From Thermomucor indicae-seudaticae (taxonomy: Eukaryota; Mucoromycota; Mucoromycetes; Mucorales; Lichtheimiaceae), in contig JSYX01000400.1 of NCBI GenBank assembly GCA_000787465.1, positions 1-32,560 on the forward strand: a stretch of DNA of 32,560 nucleotides, read 5' to 3'. Under the pieces are notes generated by a model, which was given only the letters and a program-made list of their open reading frames with translations, made no database searches and had not been told where the DNA came from. Shown here in pieces: positions 1 through 11,873 of the stretch (position 1 is the stretch's first letter; each line of letters begins with the position of its first letter). Both the position numbers and the translations under genes were made by a program.

Positions 1-138
1 CAAAGGCCATACGCATTCAGACGTTGAATGAATATCCGCCCCTTGAATGGCAGATATCCAGTAACCTAGTTACTAATAATAACTGTATTATCATTTCTTG
101 AAGAGGGGATACGTAAACATATGTATACAGTACGGGTT

Positions 139-858
139 TCATGAGGCCGGACCAAACGCGGCGACTCGTTGAAAGGCGGAAGGAAGGTGGTGGGGATGCG
201 ATGGTAGGTCTGGGCTAGAAGAGGGAGATGCGGAAGAAGCGTTCAAGTGATCTATGCTACTGAAGAAGTCTCGTATGGAAGAAGACGGAGGATGATGAGG
301 AAGGGGACGACGAAGAGGGGGCAGTTGGACTGGCGGAAGATAGCCAGATGTTGCCATGATATGTTGCTGTCCCCTAACAACGGAAGAAATCCCGATCCCA
401 GGAGGAGCTCCGCCAACCGCTGTGGCCGTGTTCTCCTGCTTCGGAGGCATTTGCTGCAAGCCAAAAAAGTCTGCAGCTACAACAGGCCGTTGCCGATCCA
501 AAGCCGCGAAAAGATCTTCTTGACTGAGAGGAGTTTGGCTTGTCAGCATAACACGCAGTATATTTTCAATGACGCTGAGTCGTTCTTCGATCGAACGAAT
601 ATGAGAACGGCTGTGAACCGGCTGAGGATGATAGGGGGATGTTGCAGTGGGTGATTCTTGATGAGGTTTGGCTCGAGCTGCAGCAGTGCTGGCGGTGGTC
701 GATGAAATCGTATATTGACAGTCGACCCGGGCTTTCGTACATCCAGAACAAGGCCGTTCACCATCGCATTTTGTCTTTTTCCGCCGGCATTCTCCGCAGG
801 CACTGACCACTTTAAGACGCTTTCGTCGCATTGTCGCTGTCTTGCTATCGTCACACAT
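139..858 (-). CDS. Zn2Cys6 fungal-type transcription factor, 239 aa, single exon
   Basis: Probable nuclear DNA-binding regulator of the fungal binuclear zinc cluster family. The cluster is visible as C-x2-C-x6-C-x5-C-x2-C-x6-C (Cys21, 24, 31, 37, 40, 47), preceded by a basic RRKR patch at residues 11-14. A predicted helix at about residues 85-105 (RSIEERLSVIENILRVML) could be the dimerisation coiled coil. The rest is Pro/Ser/His-rich and low in complexity. The ATG at 858-856 was chosen because it sits just before the cluster. The frame stays open upstream to about 1119, but that part is Ser/Phe-rich, unlike a domain, and overlaps a purine-rich + strand tract (850-960) that is a CT-rich leader on the coding strand. 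No fungal-specific middle homology region is seen, so the protein is short for the family. An additional 3' exon beyond position 139 cannot be excluded. The target genes are unknown. Confidence 0.8.
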   Translation of the reverse strand: MCDDSKTATMRRKRLKVVSACGECRRKKTKCDGERPCSGCTKARVDCQYTISSTTASTAAARAKPHQESPTATSPYHPQPVHSRSHIRSIEERLSVIENILRVMLTSQTPLSQEDLFAALDRQRPVVAADFFGLQQMPPKQENTATAVGGAPPGIGISSVVRGQQHIMATSGYLPPVQLPPLRRPLPHHPPSSSIRDFFSSIDHLNASSASPSSSPDLPSHPHHLPSAFQRVAAFGPAS

Positions 859-3808
859 TGGGAAGGAAAGAGAAAGGAAAGAGAAAAAGAGAGCGGATCG
901 CCCAACAAAAGGGAGAGGGAACCCTTTATTTGCGTTTTTTTGTCGCTCCGAGAGTGAGAAAGGCGCGCCACTCGGGAGGGCAATATCCATTCCCCTGCTG
1001 ATCTGGCTCTCTCTTTCTCTTGAGCTTCTTTCTGTTCTTTGTCCCAAGAGATCAATCTCCGAACAGCGTTTCGCATGAACAGAATGATCACTCCTATTCA
1101 AAACCGTTCTTAAGGGCAACCTCTACGAATAGGATGGTTTCGGACTCTATTGCATCATGTGGCTCTGTCGTCGTGGGGTTACGGCATCGTTGTCGATCTG
1201 ATGGGAACCGTATTCCGGCATATCCTCATGATCACTTTAACAGAACTAGCTAGTCTAAACACATATGCTGGATGCAATGGAAAATAGAACCTCATGTGCT
1301 ATCTTATCGATATCGAGTTTATAATTCAACCCTTTCTGGAAATTTGTCCTTATGACAACTTTTGCGTTTGTTTTCATTACCCGTGGGACGAACTGGATCC
1401 TGGAGCTCCACTTTCTTGGTTCAGCTTCTGTGTATCCTTTTTTGTCTTCTTTCCAACTGCCAAGCTTGACAGTTAACAGGCATAAAGACTGGCTGAGCAC
1501 CCTTAAGGTAGGATTGAAACCCAACGCAAACATGCCTTCGTCTCCAGCGCAAAGAAAACTTTACAAAGTACACTTTATTCCACGATCTTGCGCGAATGAA
1601 TGGTACATACGAATAGCGGGCTTAGCGCAAACACGCAACGCAAATCGGTGTGCTTCTGCTGCACAAACCAACTTTTCTCTTTGTGCAAAAGGAGCTGCAT
1701 AAGTCGCAAACACATAGTAAAGACCAGTATTAAAGCACCATTCTTCTTGATCTTCTAAGCGTGGAAGAACAAAGAGACAGCGCTATCGTACTGGCAGCAT
1801 GCGAGCGGTCATGGCACATCATCTCTTCAATAATAGTTGTGACAACAAAACTAAGTGTGTAGGTGGTTTCGCATTATTCCGGGTAATACTTCCGCTACCT
1901 AATGCAGCTTCTTGATGTTTGCCCCTGCCGGCAATGCCTCCGGAATGCGTTGTTTTCGCACAAAACACTATGGTCACGGGATGGTGCTGCTATAGTCACT
2001 ACTCCATGTGATGGATAGCCAGCCGATCTCTATCGAAAGCCTTCATTATTCGATTCGAACGATCACAGCTAAATGGCCTGATATGTTTCATTAACTTGGA
2101 AAGACTTTGTTGACAAGTCAATCAAGTTGAAGTCTGATGACGAAAAGAACTACAGTATGATTCTTGATCACAAACTTTACCCGTAACTAAACAGCCAATG
2201 AATGCTGCACAGTATACCGTACACGACTGGAATCGTCTACAGGGGGTTGTACGCCATAAAGACAGTGCTCATTAAATGGGCCAACTGAAAAGAAAACGCA
2301 TTAGCTTCCTGTCAATCGCGACTGATCCTTCGAGTACATTTCGGCTCAAGACTCGCTAGTTTGCTCCATTGGATCGCCTTAATTCTGTCTTCAAAACTCC
2401 TCGATGGTCGACCCTCGATCACATTTTACCATTGGCTGCTAATCGTACTTTGGAATGGTCTACCGCCTCTGCTATTTTCAGTCTGAATCGCTTGCTTCGT
2501 TTGCCTGCAGAACATGAGAACAACGAATATCATGGTTTACGAGCGCAAAGCGACCGTTCATTATTCGTCACGGATGGGTATGCAGGAAAAAAAGAAGCGA
2601 AAGCTTTGTTTTATAAACCTTCAATACACTCTGTTGCAGCAGCTTTACTCTCTCTATGAAGAAACACAATACAATGCATTTCTGCGGAATTCATTGATCA
2701 ATTTCACTCGGGATCTTGCCAATAAGGTTCGGGCGACTTGGTTCGATTTCGCTTGATGACAGACTGATATCCTTCGGGAAAACTGGATCCACGCGAGATG
2801 CTAAGGATGACAAAGTGAATTTGAAAGAGTCTATCACTACGAGAGTGATACAAGTATCATCATTTTCTTTTTTGGATTAAAGGAGGAGAGGGAGGCCAGC
2901 ATGCGCAAGTATGAAGAAAACGAATGTGATGGGGGATAAAAAGAAATAAAGAAAGAAAAGCAATGAATAGGGGAAAACCTTCATACAGGACATGACGGCC
3001 GACCCGTAGTAACTTCTCGTAATGACAGTGCTGCCCGAAGCCGCGCTCTGGCGGACCACACAAGTATATAGGACACTGGAAAACGAAACATAAAAAGATT
3101 CAAAAAGACTAAGCTAAAAAGTGATAACAATGTGGAGAGATTGTGGAAAGTACAAAGGGGAGGCAAAACCCAAGTGTCCTATAACCCATGCTTCCCCATC
3201 GCTTTCAGCCAGGGCGAGACCACTAGACATCCGATTAAAGAGACAAGATGTGCCCGAACAAGGTGCCTTTATATACTGAATGGCCCCTTGAGTCATGTGA
3301 GTTATTCTTGCATTCCACTGCGTACTATTTACTTGGACCTGTTATATGTTGCATAAATGAAATTTCTCGCTAAAGCTACAAACCTTTTCTATTTTCCTGA
3401 TAACCCACTAACTGTTGGCTTATGTCTATTGAACGGATCAGAATATAAGAACTAAACTTGTGACCTTTCTGCGAATTGCCTTTTCTACGTGTAATATGTG
3501 TCTTTCATCAAAAAGTCTTAAAGTTTCGCAAAATACAAAGGGGTTCGACGGGCAATGACTAAAGTGTCCAGGTTCTAGCACGCATTTGTTTCCATGGCAT
3601 GCAATCCAGCGGAGGAACACACAGATTCATATTGTTGTAGCTTCGACGGGTGAGACATTCGTCCTGGCCGACGAAAAGGGATCTGTTTTCGCTGTTGCCC
3701 TCGGGTGCCCAATGAACAGTACGAACCACAATCGGAGCCAGGTCCGAAAGTTTGCTGATTTTCATGTTTCGCTCAGCAGCAACAAACGACAATGCACTTT
3801 GCGATTCC

Positions 3809-3965
3809 TTACAATTCGGCAGCAGAGGCTATTTGCGAAGCTGCATTTCCCCGTCGACTTGGCAGTGGTAAGGAGAAGCTTTCATTAATCTTACAATTTG
3901 GCAGCAATGGCTATATACCACATTGCAATTTCCTGCCGTTAACTTCCCAAGGCCTTCACTAATGG
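3809..3965. repeat. Imperfect tandem duplication, period about 82 bp
   Basis: Two diverged copies begin with TTACAATTCGGCAGCA (3809) and TTACAATTTGGCAGCA (3891), and similarity continues through GGCTAT and a CATTTCC/AATTTCC block. Divergence is high, so the duplication is old. No function is apparent. Confidence 0.5.
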
Positions 3966-5417
3966 ACTGCTCTGAATTTGTAGAACTCACATTGATAATA
4001 AAGATATTTGCTCCTAAGGCTACTATGGTATGTCTGCAGTGTCTTGTATATTCTTCGCTAGGCGTCTTGACTTATGGCATTTGCCAGTCTGTCACTCGGA
4101 TATAGAAATTCGGAAAAAGCAAGAAACATGTGTATAACCAACAATATGGGAAGAGCTTATTCCATGCCATGTAGCCATTTAACTATACAGCGTGATTACC
4201 CTTTGGATTTCCCATATCACGTTGGAGAAATCGGGTTGCCAAGGAAAGGAACCGCGACTGACGTAAAAGTCTGGTTATGTACGTATTGATATCGACCGTG
4301 GAGCCATCCTTTTTACATGAAAATGCTGTCATCCGTTGAACTTCTCCATTCTCTTTCACGTGTTTTTTGCTCGACGGCAAAAGAGAATCTCGTCAAGCTA
4401 TTAAAATGAAATGAGGATAATGTTGCACGAGACATTCCTTTTTTGTATAGAGCTGGATGGAAAGCCAAAGAAGTGGAAGAAAGAGAGATGGTACCCGGGC
4501 CAACAAAAACCATGCGGTTTGGGTGATCGGATCATTTTCCGGAAAAAAGAGATCCCAGGTCCTGATGATCCTCAGCTTGCCATGATCATTGTTTCCATGG
4601 CTGCATAATTTAAATCATGGTTACATCCTGTACGAGGTTGCCGTGCGCACAGACGACTTTTTGTTCGTAAGCATTCTGGAACATCGTTATTCTCGAAGCT
4701 GTGCCTGAGCTCGTTGTGAGGCGGAGATTTAAAGTAACCATTATCACAGGCGAGCGCCCTCCTGTGACTTCTGGGAAAAAGCGAGTAGTCCTCGGTATCT
4801 CCCGGGGGTGGGGGTCACTGTAAATACATAGGTGCCATACATAGTCTTTCGATAAGGCAAGAGATGATGAAAAGGAAGAGGACAAGTACCGGAGAATAAA
4901 CAGCGATGTGGTTGGACAATCCCACGTCTTCGGGATCGTTACCATTTCTGTGTAGCCATGAACAAGCTACCAGTTGCCGTCAAGACCCTGACGAAAAGAC
5001 TTCGGGACTAAAAAGAGCTGACCTTTCCAAAGAAGGTTGAAGTATTATTGGGCGTTCCCTATCTTCGACAGATTGATAACAACAAATCCCCATGAGTCAG
5101 GGTGAAAGGCGATCTCTCCTTTCATGTTTTGTTGATTTCTTGATCTCCTGAAACGCCAAGTTGTAACTGTCTGTGCCAAGGTTTCAAAGACCGAACAGGT
5201 TTAAAGTTTCTCAATCATTTGAAAAGATGGAGGAAGGTTGAGATAATACAGACCATCTCTTGCCAACGATCCTCTGTGTTGTGACCGCTTCACCCGAACA
5301 GAGGTCAACAGACAGAGTGTTAAAGAAAAAGAGTGTGTTAGATAACAAATGGAATCATTCGCTTCATCAACCTTAATATCCGTATTTTTCGTTTCCCGAC
5401 ATTCAGGTTGATTGAGC

Positions 5418-5424
5418 TATATAA
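5418..5424 (+). promoter_or_regulatory. TATA box of the NDT80-like gene
   Basis: TATATAA lies 56 nt upstream of the ATG at 5480 and is followed by a pyrimidine-rich stretch (5440-5475) typical of fungal transcription starts. Its spacing resembles the TATA boxes of the GATA-like and P450 genes in this window. Confidence 0.6.
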
Positions 5425-5479
5425 GATTTCTGGCACCTTATCCTTCCTTTTCCCAGCCCTTTTCTCTCTTGTGCTTCAG

Positions 5480-7367
5480 ATGAATACGGTTCGTGAACCT
5501 ACCAAGGAATGGCGGTTGCCTCCGCATAATCTACAGAGTCCCACTCTTGTTGAGGGAGCAGAATATCAGTCGATGGATCATCACGCTACGACCTATGCTC
5601 ACTCGTTCTCTCAGGGTCATTCATCACTGTAAGTTACTTTGCGCAACAAGAAAAAGGGTTTGGTGCGGAGGGGCTGTCATTTATGCTGTCGCACATGGCG
5701 GGGGGAGGGCGACACACGGAAAATTATTAACTTTTCGCGCATTACCATTAGACATGCACAGGTATCTTCTGCATCCACAAGACCTGCTGTTGAAAAGGAA
5801 CCAAGGTTGCCTGGGTAAAAAGCTCTATTTTTAGTTTAACTGGAACTGAACTGAACTGGAAAAATTATTCGTTATTAAACAGCATGATGGCATCAATTTC
5901 TCAGCCCAACACTCCCCGCCCTAGTCCATCATCAACGGAATCCGCGCCTCAGAGCACTGTCACCAGTCCAACTACAAGGAATCCCCCGTCTTATCTTCTG
6001 ACCAGGAAACGTAGTCGGAGTGATTCGTTGTTTTCCCCTGAGGCAGGTCCGCTTTTCAGCCCTGCCAAGATTTACAACAATCTTTATGCGTTTGATCGCA
6101 CTACCTTGTAGGTGTTACACCGCCCTTATCTGCATTAACAGAGCCCTGACCACTGTCATTGCCGTCCAGGTTATCGGTCCAGCTTCAATCCAGGATGGAC
6201 CGAGGATTCTTCATGGCCGAAAACGATTGGACATGCTACAGACGAAACTATTTCCAAGTCAGTAGTGCGTTCGCATTATACGGACCGAATCGCTACTATA
6301 TCGAACAGGGATCTCAGTGTTTTGTTCGCGCAGAGAACGGCGCTCTATATAATGTGCGTCGCTTCCTGCTGGGTATCTCAGCCCGTGTCTCGAACAGCGA
6401 TAAGGCGATTGAACTGGTCCAGCACACGCCAAAGCGTGACAAGGGTCCTCAGACAACGCCGCAGCCGAAACCAATCACGCCCACGCCCGGCGGAGACCTG
6501 AGCATGAGCACCATGGGAACGAACCAGAACATTGTCACGTTTGAGCGTATTCAGTTCAAGACGGCAACAGCCAACAACGGTAAAAGACGGGCAGCACAGC
6601 AATACTATGTCTGTGTCGTGGATCTGTATGCAGAGACAGAAACTGGTGAAAGAGTCAAGGTGGCTACCAGTCAGTCGGCGCCTCTTGTTGTTCGTGGTCG
6701 AAGTCCAGGTCATTATGCCGACACCCAAGAACGAACAGCCAACCATCCGCCGGCACCGCAGCCACCTTCGCCGCCACAACAACAGCAGCCGCAACACGAA
6801 GAGCAACACCGATATGGATTCCCACGACCGCCCTACACGCCACCAGGCATGATGCCTGGAGAATATGGTCACTCTTATCAGTATTACCCATCCTTTGGCC
6901 CTTCGGTACTTCCGCCAACCATGATGATGAGCAACGCGCCACCTACACCTACGCAGCACACGCCTACTTCGGCATCCCAGCAGCATCCCTACCCTTACAT
7001 GCTTTCTGGTATCTCTTCCCCTGGATCATCCTCCTCGCCTCACGTGTACAATGGGGAATTTGCCGTCGCGAATAATAACAGCGGTGCCATCCATCATGAC
7101 GAAGCTTCCCATCCCAGCACACCGGGAAATACCAATAGTGAGATGCCAGTGGATCCTTCCGCAGCCGCAGCTGCTGCCGCCGCGGTAGCAGTTGCTACGG
7201 ACTGGCCCGTTGCCAGGTCGCGCATGAATTCTTCATCGTCTACTCAGCAGGCTTCCTATTTCACACCATCGTCATCACAGACCAGTGCATTCTCGCCCAC
7301 CACGCCTTACGTGGATGCTCGCAAGTACAATTCGGTCAATAATATCTGTAATCAGCAAGCGTCATAG
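5480..7367 (+). CDS. NDT80/PhoG-like DNA-binding transcription factor, 523 aa, 3 exons
   Basis: Exons are 5480-5628, 5883-6107 and 6170-7367; all joins keep frame. The NDT80/PhoG DNA-binding fold covers about residues 110-308. Hallmarks are MDRGFFMAENDWTCYRRNYF (134-153), the VVDLYAET strand and the closing VVRGRSPGHY. Ndt80-family proteins are p53-like immunoglobulin-fold regulators of meiosis, nutrient response or cell death in fungi; the role here is not known. The N-terminus is Ser/Thr/Pro-rich. The C-terminal half is Pro/Gln/Ser-rich with a poly-Ala tract near residues 452-466, typical of activation regions. Intron 2 (6108-6169, 62 nt) is well supported because it joins the frames directly before the conserved core. 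Intron 1 (5629-5882, 254 nt, perfect GTAAGT donor) is less certain: translation could instead start at 5884 within exon 2. The next gene lies downstream in the same direction. Confidence 0.87.
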
Positions 7368-7844
7368 ATCATTCCTCTGTTGTGTCTCTGTATGTGTATA
7401 TCCTTACCCTCCTATATGTACTAGTATATCCACCTCTCGTCTATATGTGTATTAGCTCTCTGTTAGACAGAGAAAGAATATAGGGATCATTTGGTTCTAA
7501 TTGCCCGAGGATTAGGTTACTGTTTCGGCCCATGAGTCAAATATGAAATCATCCCCTGTCGATCCATCCATTTGCTTTCCCCCTAAATATGTTGAAAAGG
7601 CTTCTTGTTTGTCTTCTAGTAGGGACACGGATTAGGTAGGGGTGGGAGGGAATGTGCCTCTGTGTTTTTCTTTTTTTCTTTCGGAGAATCACCGATCCTC
7701 ATATTTTTGCCGCTTTCACCCAATCAACCTCTCTTTCTTCTCTCTGAATCATTTTTTTTTTCTTTTCTCTTTCCTTTCCTTGCCTTTTAACGTAAGAGTA
7801 GTGCGGGTTAAAGAAACCGACGGGAAACGCGCAGGGGTTTGATC
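7368..7844. promoter_or_regulatory. Spacer: 3' UTR of the NDT80-like gene and promoter of the BRE4-like gene
   Basis: These 477 nt hold the AT-rich trailer of the upstream gene and, at 7655-7790, a long pyrimidine (CT/T) tract just before the next start codon. The tract looks like a fungal promoter/leader element. No open frame with a domain is present. Confidence 0.45.
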
Positions 7845-10800
7845 ATGAACAAGGAAGCTCTGTTAACTCAGCTGAGCTTTCATTTCTCGCCCACATCAGC
7901 GCATATCCTACCTTTACAAAATATCCAGCAGCGACTCCGTGGCATATGGGAATCCTTGACATGGCCAGTGGTGAGGCGGATCCTTAAAGCGGATCTGGCA
8001 GTGACGGTTGCTTTTGCACTACTCCTGATTGAACCCATTCGACAACAAGTGGACTACGGCATCGTCCTGGCGCAGATCGCTACAGAGTTCGTTCATCCGG
8101 CCAAATCATATGGCTCGCTCGGAGAGGTAATTCCATGATCCAAAGAGACTGTGAGAGAGTCTGTGTCCATTTAACATGTTGTTGCTTTTCTATTGCGTTG
8201 ATTATATTCATTCTCCGCCCTTTATTCGACAATGCAACAAGCCGCTTTTTAGGACATCGCGTTTGGCACCGTCATGTGTACCGTGGCCACCGGGTGGTCT
8301 CTCTTAGGAACCTATTGCGCGTACCTGGTTCGCGACCAGGATAATCCAGAAATGGCCCAACCCAAAGTTGCTGGTGTGCTGGTCTCCTTTTTGCTCGTTG
8401 GCGCATTTTGCTTAAACTATCTTCGTGCTAGAGTCGATCAGGCTAACCTGGGTGGTAAGCTCTATATATACACGCCCCTGTCACTTACACAGGCAATATT
8501 AATTGAACACCGGCCATAGGTATGCTTTCTGCAACGATCCTAGTCATCTCCTTAACGTCCGCTGTCAGAAATCATAACTGGCAACCCAGAACGGTGGTAA
8601 GGTTCAATGCTACTGTGTAACAGACCTTTTCCGAATCTGATCTTTTCCTTTCAAAGTTACAAGATTTTGTGCCTGTCATGGTCGGATTCGGGATCGTGTT
8701 TGTTATCTGCATTGTTGTGTGGCCTGAAAACAGCACCCGCATCTTTGTTCAACAATTAGCCAAGACACTAGATGAATTCGACGGCATCGCACGACGTCAG
8801 GTCGACGGATTCTTGCATATCAACGCGGCTCCTCGGGACCATTGCATATATCCCTCAAAAGCACAGAGCACGCCCCCCGAATCAATGCCAGTGGTGCATC
8901 GTGTGCTGGAGAACCATTTGACAAACCTTGTAAAAGCGAAGCGGGTCGTGCGGCGTGAAGCGTCCTTTAATGCAATCGCACCACGGGACGTGAGTGACAT
9001 GACAAAGCTCCTTAAAAAGATGAGAGTACCATTACAAGGCATCAGTCTGAGTCGAGCAATGGAAGAGAATATGCGTAAAGCTCAAACACGACGCCATATT
9101 GCCATTAAACTTAAAAGGTTTGCTGCACGGGATAGCCTCGATCCCATAAAAAAGCCAGTGGAAGCCAATGCAAGCAGACGCACGAGCTACAGCGGCGACA
9201 GTTTCACAACGATGGGAAGTAACATCAGGGAGAGGGAGTCCGAAGATGAAGCACCCTGCTGGAGTGACGATGAAGAAGATGCTGGTCAGCCTGCTTCTGG
9301 CAATAGTTCATCCATTTCGCGCCGACCCTCTACGTCTATGCATCAGAAAATGATATCAAACGCATGCGAGAACACGCGTCGCATAAGCGCAGAAGCTGTG
9401 CCCCGCTTATCAGACAGCGGGGCGATGGTTGAAAGTTCTGTAGGAGGAGGCTTTGGAACGCCCGACACTCACATCACAATTGATGTTCCCAAGGATGATT
9501 TAGCGTCGTCTGTTCATGCATGGCGCCGGGAATATGATGATATCCTAAAGATGGTCCGCCCAATCTATCGAGAACTCTCTCAAGCCTGCTCCACCGCCGT
9601 GCAAGAATCAATCCGCCGACTTTATCACTTGCAGCGCATTGATCCCCGGTTTGTCAACAAACCTTGGCTCTACCGCATCCTGTGCCGGGACCGCTTAGGT
9701 CCTCCAAGCCCGGAATACGCCAAGGACTTTGACCCGTCTGGGCCTCTACTTCGAGCCATCCATCGCTTTGATGCTCACCGGCTCCGTGGCCTCGAGCGTC
9801 TTTACCAGACATCCGATGACGCCGCCGCCGGTCCGGCCAGACCTGTTCCCAGACGTATCCTGTTTCTTTTACTGCATTTCCAGTTCAACCTACGGTGCTA
9901 CGCAGAGCGCATCTACACATTGAGTTCGCTGATTTACGAGATGGATCAGGCACGCAATAAACGGCGGGTCTGGTGGCCTCACATTTCGATCCGGAAATGG
10001 TTGAACAAGCGACCCGAGGTCGATGTCGGTCTTGATCCGCCCGCGACCGTCGTTGAGACTCAATACCAATCTGGACTCCAGCGGACCCTTTCCCGACGGA
10101 CAACAACGATTCTCAACAACATGGCTGCCGAGGATGATCTGGAGGAGGAACGAGAAAAGGAAGAAACAGCGTTCCTGACCGTCCCGCCGCGTGGCCAACT
10201 CTGGTCGCAGTCGTCATCTCCGCAAAGACGCAGACAGAGTAGCGAGTACAACGTCGCGGCCGTATACCACGACCCTGACGTGGCCTATCCGACCACCCGG
10301 ATCCAGTTTTTGTTTTACACATGCTGGCGGTTTTGGCGGAAATACCTGTATTCGGCTGACACGGTGTTTGCGCTGCGTGCGTGCGTCATCGTCATGGCCC
10401 TGACGTTGCCCGCCTTTGTGGAAGATTCGATTGAATGGTACACTCGTGCACGGGGTCAGTGGGCGGCAGTGGTAGGCTTGGTCTGGATGGGCCCGTCTGT
10501 CGGAAGCAACTTTTTCGGGTAAGATGAGGATGGCTGACTGGTGGAGCTTGGCACTGAAGGATCTTCCGATATAGTCTGATGGTTCGAACAGTGGGGACTT
10601 TCATTGGCGCCGTCTGTGCTCTATTGATCTGGGAGCTCAGCCGTGCAAACCGAGCCGGATTAATTGTCCTGTTTTTCATTTTCAATTTGCCTTGGTGGTT
10701 GGTCTATCTGAACGGCAAGTTTTGGAAGGCGACCGGTCTATTCTCCTTGATCACCACATCGATCAGTAAGTCTTTCTTCATTTGCTTCACGACGTGCTAT

Positions 10801-11742
10801 TAACACCAAATAGTCATTGGTTATGGGTACAATTATATGAAGGATGGCACCGACATATCCATCTATGAAGTTACCTACGAGGTAAGGAACAAAGGAATAA
10901 CAGCCCCAAGAGAACAAAGATGAACGGAATTCTTTGAATAGAGAACCATTGCTGTCTTGGTGGGTGTGATTGCGGCCTTGATCATCAGCGTGTTTCCATA
11001 TCCCAGCACTGGACGCGTCGAGTTGCGCCACCGCATTGCTCGAACGCTGGGTGATCTCGCAGCCTTGTACTCGTCCTTTTTGGCACTGTTGCTCAAGAAT
11101 GGCCGACGGGATGAAGACATAAGATTGAGCAACCGTAAGGTGTTCCGGACAGTCGCTGCTGCGATTCGCAAGCAAATCAAGGGCGAACGCGTTTTACTGG
11201 AACAGAGTCGTTTTGAACCTGCCTTGCGGGGTGTTTTCCAGGAGGACAAGTACGTCCAGATTCTTCAGGTCCTGGAAAACATGCTCAACCTTATGATCGA
11301 CATGGAGCATGCCTTGGAACGCATACCCGAGCGCTGGCGCGTGGATCTAGTTAAAGCGACATGGAAAGAACGTAAAACTACGGTAAATGGAAAGGATTTC
11401 TGAGTGTGTATGAGCCAAGCCTTGAACTTTTTAATTTCTTTCCTTGGTTAGATCGCTTCCTTCTTGACGGCACTACATCTAGGCGCCAATGCATTGAGCA
11501 ACAAGGCACCCTTGCCACCCTACGTTTTTCGACCCACGCGAGCCCGACGCAATCTGACCAACAAGGCTCGGTTAATACCCAATCTACAACCAGAACGATT
11601 GGCTGATCCTGAATATACCTACTACAGCGCATATCTAATGAGTTCGGAACAGCTGGCTGTCGAAATCGAGTTGCTAATTTCAACCATCCGCGAGCTGGTT
11701 GGCCCAGATAGTGTATCAGTCTGGCTGGACTACAGGCATTAA
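7845..11742 (+). CDS. BRE4-like aromatic acid exporter (ArAE_2) family membrane protein, 1137 aa, 8 exons
   Basis: Exons: 7845-8126, 8253-8454, 8520-8596, 8657-10518, 10575-10765, 10814-10881, 10942-11382, 11452-11742; all phases agree. Layout: an N-terminal block of hydrophobic helices (about residues 45-215; e.g. AVTVAFALLLIEP, VMCTVATGWSLLGTY, VPVMVGFGIVFVICIVVW), then a roughly 500-residue soluble region with an acidic, Ser-rich insert and Arg-rich stretches. A second membrane block begins at VFALRACVIVMALTLP and continues through exons 5-7, followed by a charged C-terminal domain. This order matches fungal proteins with the putative ER transporter 6TM N-terminal domain plus the ArAE_2 (DUF2421) domain, such as yeast Bre4. 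These are FUSC-like putative exporters; the substrate is unknown. Start: ATG at 7845 follows a CT-rich leader. Introns are 48-126 nt. The stop lies 131 bp from the converging SKT5-like gene. Confidence 0.9.
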
Positions 11743-11873
11743 TAATGACAATGATACCTATCATCCTTGTTTTTAAAAATGATAATGCTAAGAGAAAACC
11801 ATCTTATTTCCTGAAAACACAAGATATTGCAAGTTGAAATGAATATTAAATGATGATGTGTGATAATAGAAAT

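Larger units (their letters stand above)
859..5479. other. Long region without a convincing gene (4.6 kb)
   Basis: Only short open frames occur here. The largest are 1352-1702 (+), 2369-2659 (+), 3586-3888 (+) and 4610-4945 (-). None shows a recognisable domain or a splice-linked continuation. Positions 859-1060 form a CT-rich leader for the Zn2Cys6 gene on the minus strand. A purine-rich patch lies at 2870-2970 and an imperfect tandem duplication at 3809-3965. The last part (about 5200-5479) is probably the promoter of the NDT80-like gene. No tRNA B-box context was found. Confidence 0.5.

Noticed and set aside
859..1119. N-terminal extension of the Zn2Cys6 frame
   Set aside because: The extension is Ser/Phe/Leu-rich with no domain and lies in a CT-rich leader; the ATG at 858 directly precedes the zinc cluster.
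1352..1702. 116-codon plus-strand frame
   Set aside because: Length is possible by chance; no domain, and no neighbouring exon with consensus sites.
2369..2659. 96-codon plus-strand frame
   Set aside because: No motif; upstream and downstream sequence is non-coding in character.
3586..3888. 100-codon plus-strand frame with overlapping minus-strand frame
   Set aside because: Partly protein-like (TGETFVLADEKGSVFAVALG) but unsupported by family or splice context and overlapping the old tandem duplication.
4610..4945. 111-codon minus-strand frame
   Set aside because: Composition is Ser/Thr-rich without a domain; probably chance.
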